Shown in pieces: positions 60,871 through 64,000 of a stretch of 64,000 nt of DNA (positions within the stretch are counted from its first letter, which is position 1; every line of letters begins with the position of its first letter). The translations under genes were made by a program, and so were the position numbers. The notes beneath the pieces are model-generated. The model was not told the DNA's origin. It searched no databases and was given only the letters and a program-made list of their open reading frames with translations. Source of the DNA: Bradyrhizobium sp. BR13661. Lineage in GTDB: Bacteria > Pseudomonadota > Alphaproteobacteria > Rhizobiales > Xanthobacteraceae. The DNA lies in the NCBI RefSeq assembly GCF_029892425.1, contig NZ_JARXWB010000007.1:124001-188000 (forward strand). Reading direction: 5' to 3'.

Positions 60871-61127
60871 TCTGCGCAAGCGCGTCGATTCGAAACGGCG
60901 TTTTGATGCGGCCGGGGTTTGCGTGCAGCGTCAGCTCAGTTTTATATGCACTCTCATGTGCAGATGAACGCAGTAGGTCAGTATCATTTGCCTGTTTTTG
61001 TAGCATTCGTGCAACGCATGGATGGAAAGTGAACGGACGTCCATCGCGAAGTACTGTTCCAGGTGGTCGCTCCCCGATTGCCCCGTTAGGATTTTGCAAT
61101 TGGAGTTTATTGCATTGGGGATTGGAC
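60871..61127 (+). promoter_or_regulatory. Upstream region of barrel protein gene 2
   Basis: 257 bases, A/T-rich at 60940-61010, with no protein-like frame and no decided promoter. The start ATG 61128 has GGGGATTGG just upstream. Confidence 0.3.
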
Positions 61128-61922
61128 ATGACGACACGCTTTCGGTGGGCTCTCGCTTCCGTTTCACTGGTCTTGACGGCGCTCACAGGGGCAGCATCTG
61201 CTGCTGACATGGCGCTCAAGGCACCTCCTGCACCTGCTGTTGTCCCCTATAGCTGGACTGGCTGCTACGTCGGTATTGAAGGTGGCGGATCCTGGGGACG
61301 CGATCGATCGGTCAGCAACGGTTCGAACAACGGCGTCGTCACTCCCACTGCTGGAGCGCTCAAGTCTGCCAGCGACATGAGCGGGGGCCTGGTCGGAGGC
61401 ACGATCGGCTGCAACTACCAGCGGGATCGCTGGGTGTTCGGCATCGAGGGCGACGGATCGTGGTCGGGCCAAACCGGCAGCTCAAACCTGGTCAACCCGC
61501 CGTTTAATCCGAATTTCAGGGAGGATGTGTCACAAAGCTATATTGCGACGATCCGCGGCCGCGTCGGCTACACTATCACGCCGACGGTACTGATCTACGG
61601 CACCGCTGGCGGCGCCTTCGCTGATTTGAAAATCCGTGAGTTCGATCCCACCGCTGCTCCGGGAACGGGCGGCGCCATCGGGGCAACGGAGACACGGTCG
61701 TACGCGGGCTGGACTGCGGGCGCGGGCGTTGAGTGGGGTTTTGCGCCAAGCTGGTCGGCGAAGTTCGAATACCTCTATCTGGATCTTGGCAGCAAGGGCT
61801 TCTTCCAGACCACGGCGACGGGATGTTGTACGTTCCAGTCGACCCGTCTCACCGACAATATCGTGCGGGCCGGCATCAACTATCACTTCAACTGGGGACG
61901 TCCGGTCGTCGCGAAGTACTGA
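61128..61922 (+). CDS. Outer membrane beta-barrel protein (Omp25/31 type), 2
   Basis: 264 aa from ATG 61128. Signal peptide of about 24 residues ends ASAADMALKA. First strand: SWTGCYVGIEGGGSWGRDRS; final strand INYHFNWGRPVVAKY, with the terminal aromatic of barrel proteins. A cysteine pair near 40 and 90 (TGCYV, TIGCNYQ) and a further pair CC near 230 (TGCCTFQ) are less usual in this family. A terminator follows 27 bases after the stop. Confidence 0.93.
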   Translation: MTTRFRWALASVSLVLTALTGAASAADMALKAPPAPAVVPYSWTGCYVGIEGGGSWGRDRSVSNGSNNGVVTPTAGALKSASDMSGGLVGGTIGCNYQRDRWVFGIEGDGSWSGQTGSSNLVNPPFNPNFREDVSQSYIATIRGRVGYTITPTVLIYGTAGGAFADLKIREFDPTAAPGTGGAIGATETRSYAGWTAGAGVEWGFAPSWSAKFEYLYLDLGSKGFFQTTATGCCTFQSTRLTDNIVRAGINYHFNWGRPVVAKY

Positions 61923-61948
61923 TTTCCTCCCGCGTAACGAGACATGTG

Positions 61949-61979
61949 CAAAAGCCCCGGCATTCGCCGGGGCTTTTTT
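61949..61979 (+). terminator. Rho-independent terminator
   Basis: AAAAGCCCCGG-cattcg-CCGGGGCTTTTTT, with T-run 61973-61979, after barrel gene 2. The A-run on its left lets it serve the convergent SDR gene too. Confidence 0.92.
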
Positions 61980-61997
61980 CATTGGCGCGATGGCGTT

Positions 61998-62768
61998 TCA
62001 GGCCATCACCGAGAATCCGCCATCAACCGGGATTGCGGTGCCCGTGACGAAGTTCGACGCCGACGAGGCGAGGAACACGGCGATGCCGGCGAAGTCGTCG
62101 ATATCGCCCCAGCGCCCTGCGGGCGTGCGCGCGAGCACGCGCTCGTGCAGGCCCGACACCTGCTTGCGCGCACCGCGGGTGAGATCGGTGTCGATCCAGC
62201 CCGGCAGGATCGCATTGACCTGGATGTTGTCGGGCGCCCAGGCATTGGCGCAGGCACGCGTGTACTGCACGATGCCGCCCTTGCTCGCCGCGTAGGCGGT
62301 CGCGAAGCTCGCGCCGAAGATCGACATCATCGAGCCGATATTGATGACCTTGCCATTGCCCGAGGCCTTGAGCGCCGGATAGGCCAGCTTCGAGCAGATG
62401 AAGGCGCTGGTCAGGTTGGTGTCGATCACCTTGTTCCACTCGTCGAGCTCGAGCTCGTGCGGCGGCTTGCGGATGCTCATGCCGGCGTTGTTGATCAGGA
62501 TGTCGATGCGGCCGAGCTCTTTGACCACGCGGTCGATCATCGCCGCCACGGCGGCCTTGTCGGTGACATCAGTGACGACGGATATCGCCTTCACGCCGCG
62601 CGCCTTGAGATCGGCGACGGCAGCGGCCGATTTGGTCTCGTTGCGACCGACCACAGCGATATCGGCGCCCGCATCGGCAAGCCCGTGCGCGAGGCCGAGT
62701 CCAATGCCGCCATTGCCTCCTGTGACGATCGCGACCTTGCCGCGGAGATCGAACCGGTTGGATGTCAT
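61998..62768 (-). CDS. Short-chain dehydrogenase/reductase
   Basis: 256 aa; classical SDR. The cofactor loop TGGNGGIG is at about 16-23, NNAG in ILINNAGMSIR near 93-96, and the catalytic Ser146-Tyr159-Lys163 in the order expected. The pattern FDLRGKVAIVTGGNGGIGLG and PDNIQVNAILPGWIDTDLT resembles gluconate 5-dehydrogenase / 2-deoxygluconate dehydrogenase types and 3-oxoacyl reductases. The basic residue GRNE at the end of strand 2 suggests NADP. Substrate unknown. A 61-aa membrane protein gene lies upstream. Confidence 0.93.
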   Translation of the reverse strand: MTSNRFDLRGKVAIVTGGNGGIGLGLAHGLADAGADIAVVGRNETKSAAAVADLKARGVKAISVVTDVTDKAAVAAMIDRVVKELGRIDILINNAGMSIRKPPHELELDEWNKVIDTNLTSAFICSKLAYPALKASGNGKVINIGSMMSIFGASFATAYAASKGGIVQYTRACANAWAPDNIQVNAILPGWIDTDLTRGARKQVSGLHERVLARTPAGRWGDIDDFAGIAVFLASSASNFVTGTAIPVDGGFSVMA

Positions 62769-62789
62769 GCTTTCACGTCCTGGTTTCTT

Positions 62790-62975
62790 CTATTGGTTGC
62801 TTTGCCAGATCAGCACCAGCCCGAAGCCTGCCATGGCCGCGCCATAGCCGGCCCATTGCAGCTGGTTGATCATGAAGCTCGATCGCGGCCAGGCGACGGT
62901 GCCCGTGCCTTGCCCGATCCAGAGCAGCCCGATAGCAAGAGCAAACAGGCCTGCGACAAGCAGAAATCTGCGCAT
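62790..62975 (-). CDS. Small membrane protein, 61 aa, unknown
   Basis: From ATG 62975 with GGGAGGAA just before it, a good ribosome site; a longer frame to 63011 has none. Two hydrophobic helices (RFLLVAGLFALAIGLLWIG and WAGYGAAMAGFGLVLIW) with a short loop carrying Trp and Pro. It may be co-transcribed with the SDR gene 21 bases downstream. Similar small proteins are common in Rhizobiales; no function is known to me. Confidence 0.82.
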   Translation of the reverse strand: MRRFLLVAGLFALAIGLLWIGQGTGTVAWPRSSFMINQLQWAGYGAAMAGFGLVLIWQSNQ

Positions 62976-63112
62976 GCATTCCTCCCATTGGACTGTTCTG
63001 TCGCGATCCACGGCGTCAACGACCGCCGCAGGCCACGAAAACTTCCCGCAAGACTAGCCGTAGCTTCGGTTCAGGTACAATGGCTGCGGATGCAAGGCCG
63101 CGGGAGGGACGC

Positions 63113-63751
63113 ATGTCCGTGCGCAAGACGATCCTGATCACCACGGCCGTGGCCGCGCTGGCCGCGGCCTATGCCGTCATTCCGCGCCAGGCGGACCTGC
63201 GGTCGTTCGATCCCCCGGAGATGGCGCGGCTCGAGACCGCGATGTGGCGCGACTATTACGACAAGCGCTATGCCGCGTTGTTTTATCATCTCTACGCCTC
63301 GACCCGGACGCAGTTCGGCTTCTCGCCGTTCAGGAGCCTGCATATCGCGCTCAGCGCTGCCGAAGCCGCCCGGACGTTCCAGCCGACGCGGTCACGGCGG
63401 GACGCCGATGCGGCCCTGCCGGCTCTTGTCGCCTACTACGCGGATTTTGCGCCGGCCGCGCCTGCGGCGTTCGACGTCAGCGAGGTCGCCCGTCTTGAGC
63501 TCGACTGGTGGCAGGCGCGCCGCGAGGCGGTGTCTGCGAACGACTATGGCCTGACCATCGCGCGTGTGGCGGCGCTGACCTATGGCAAGAGCGCGGACGA
63601 TTCGGGTATCAGGCAATTCGGCGTCATACGGGCCCAAGCGATGGCGTACCGCGATGCGCGCGGTGAGGGGATCACCGAGGCTGACTGGGGTGCCATCGAA
63701 ACCCAGCTGGTGGGAGCCTACCGCTCGCTGAAAATGAGCGTCGCGCGCTAG
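63113..63751 (+). CDS. Hypothetical protein with N-terminal membrane anchor
   Basis: 212 aa from ATG 63113 with GGGAGGG before it. One helix (about 6-23, ILITTAVAALAAAYAVI) probably anchors it, followed by a helical periplasmic part rich in Ala, Tyr and Arg: WRDYYDKRYAALFYHLYAST, then LELDWWQARREAVSANDYGL. I do not recognise a family. Its tail runs into an A-rich region with a repeated CTCAnAACGAAAAAGC before the next terminator. It stands alone. Confidence 0.8.
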   Translation: MSVRKTILITTAVAALAAAYAVIPRQADLRSFDPPEMARLETAMWRDYYDKRYAALFYHLYASTRTQFGFSPFRSLHIALSAAEAARTFQPTRSRRDADAALPALVAYYADFAPAAPAAFDVSEVARLELDWWQARREAVSANDYGLTIARVAALTYGKSADDSGIRQFGVIRAQAMAYRDARGEGITEADWGAIETQLVGAYRSLKMSVAR

Positions 63752-63784
63752 CAAAGCCTCAAAACGAAAAAGCCTCACAACGAA

Positions 63785-63809
63785 AAAGCCCCGGCGAAAC
63801 CGGGGCTTT
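63785..63809. terminator. Rho-independent terminator for the barrel gene 3
   Basis: AAAGCCCCGG-cgaaa-CCGGGGCTTT. On the minus strand it ends GGGGCTTTTTCG, a good T-run for the barrel gene that ends at 63834; on the plus strand the run is short. Confidence 0.85.
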
Positions 63810-63833
63810 GACGTCTCTCAAGTCGAGATCAGA

Positions 63834-64000
63834 TCAGTACTTCGCGACGACCGGACCGGTCCAGTTGAAGCGGTAGACCAGCGAGGTCGAGATCGTCTGG
63901 TTCCAGCTGTTGGCGCGAACGTCGCGGCCGACCAGCGCGTTGGTGCCGTCGACCAGCTCGTTCTGGGTCCTGGTGTTGTAGAAGGCCGAACGGTACTCGG
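63834..64000 (-). CDS. Outer membrane beta-barrel protein, C-terminal 54 residues only
   Basis: The window ends inside the gene. Visible: the last strands, with SWNQTISTSLVYRFNWTGPV and the end VVAKY, the same C-terminus as barrel protein 2 and close to the VIARY of protein 1. A terminator follows. The N-terminal part is outside the window, so family length and signal peptide cannot be judged. Confidence 0.85.
   Translation of the reverse strand, partial: EYRSAFYNTRTQNELVDGTNALVGRDVRANSWNQTISTSLVYRFNWTGPVVAKY

Noticed and set aside
1..64000. tRNA genes, CRISPR arrays, insertion sequences, phage genes
   Set aside because: No tRNA-like cloverleaf, regularly spaced repeats, transposase, integrase or phage protein was found on reading both strands.

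Overview
The window is 64 kb of GC-rich chromosome from an alphaproteobacterium of the Rhizobiales, most likely Bradyrhizobium or a close relative. The signs are a suf operon in the order sufS2-BCDS-T-A, an RNase E with a large insertion and a C-terminal GWW motif, several Omp25/31-type barrel proteins, a prfB with programmed frameshift, and the palindromic intergenic repeats typical of these genomes. I see no tRNA, rRNA, CRISPR array, integrase or transposase. Almost all of it is ordinary chromosome with tightly packed genes.

Layout. 1-2060: the 5' part of an amidase gene, with a divergent XRE-cupin regulator. 2061-12067: RNA and cell-wall housekeeping (rne, amiC, a class A penicillin-binding protein, prfB) and a beta-hydroxyacid dehydrogenase. 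12083-15293: two DMT transporters and an orphan branched-chain amino acid type binding protein. 15294-20764: a polysaccharide synthesis and export operon read leftwards, with an O-antigen ligase/polymerase, a glycosyltransferase, a Wzt-type ATPase, a glycosyltransferase fused to a Wzm-type permease, and possibly a 51-aa leader membrane protein. 20892-22984: a DUF6502/DUF5666 pair behind a promoter that looks leaderless and carries two dyads.

23000-28955 is a LysR gene divergent from a six-gene operon: RraA-like aldolase, aminotransferase, and an acidic amino acid type ABC importer in gltIJKL order. Together these could take up, transaminate and cleave a 4-substituted glutamate. This is my main candidate for an undescribed catabolic system.

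28952-43446 holds envelope and housekeeping genes: an M23 peptidase, a one-cysteine peroxiredoxin with a histone-like tail, a giant AsmA-like protein, a chemoreceptor, DoxX, an MFS transporter, tyrS, anmK, a GST behind a dyad-covered promoter, an SMR protein with Asp in place of the usual Glu, and an alpha/beta hydrolase. 43796-50748 is the SUF iron-sulfur assembly operon. 50749-51472 has a TfoX-like gene between two palindromic repeats. 51473-55543: tandem FabA paralogues, both starting at TTG, a diguanylate cyclase and a DEAD-box helicase. 55826-64000: an AraC regulator, an exported caspase-like protein, an FAD monooxygenase, three outer-membrane barrel genes (the last cut by the window end), an SDR and small or unknown proteins.

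Functions come from motif recognition by eye. No database or folding program was run.
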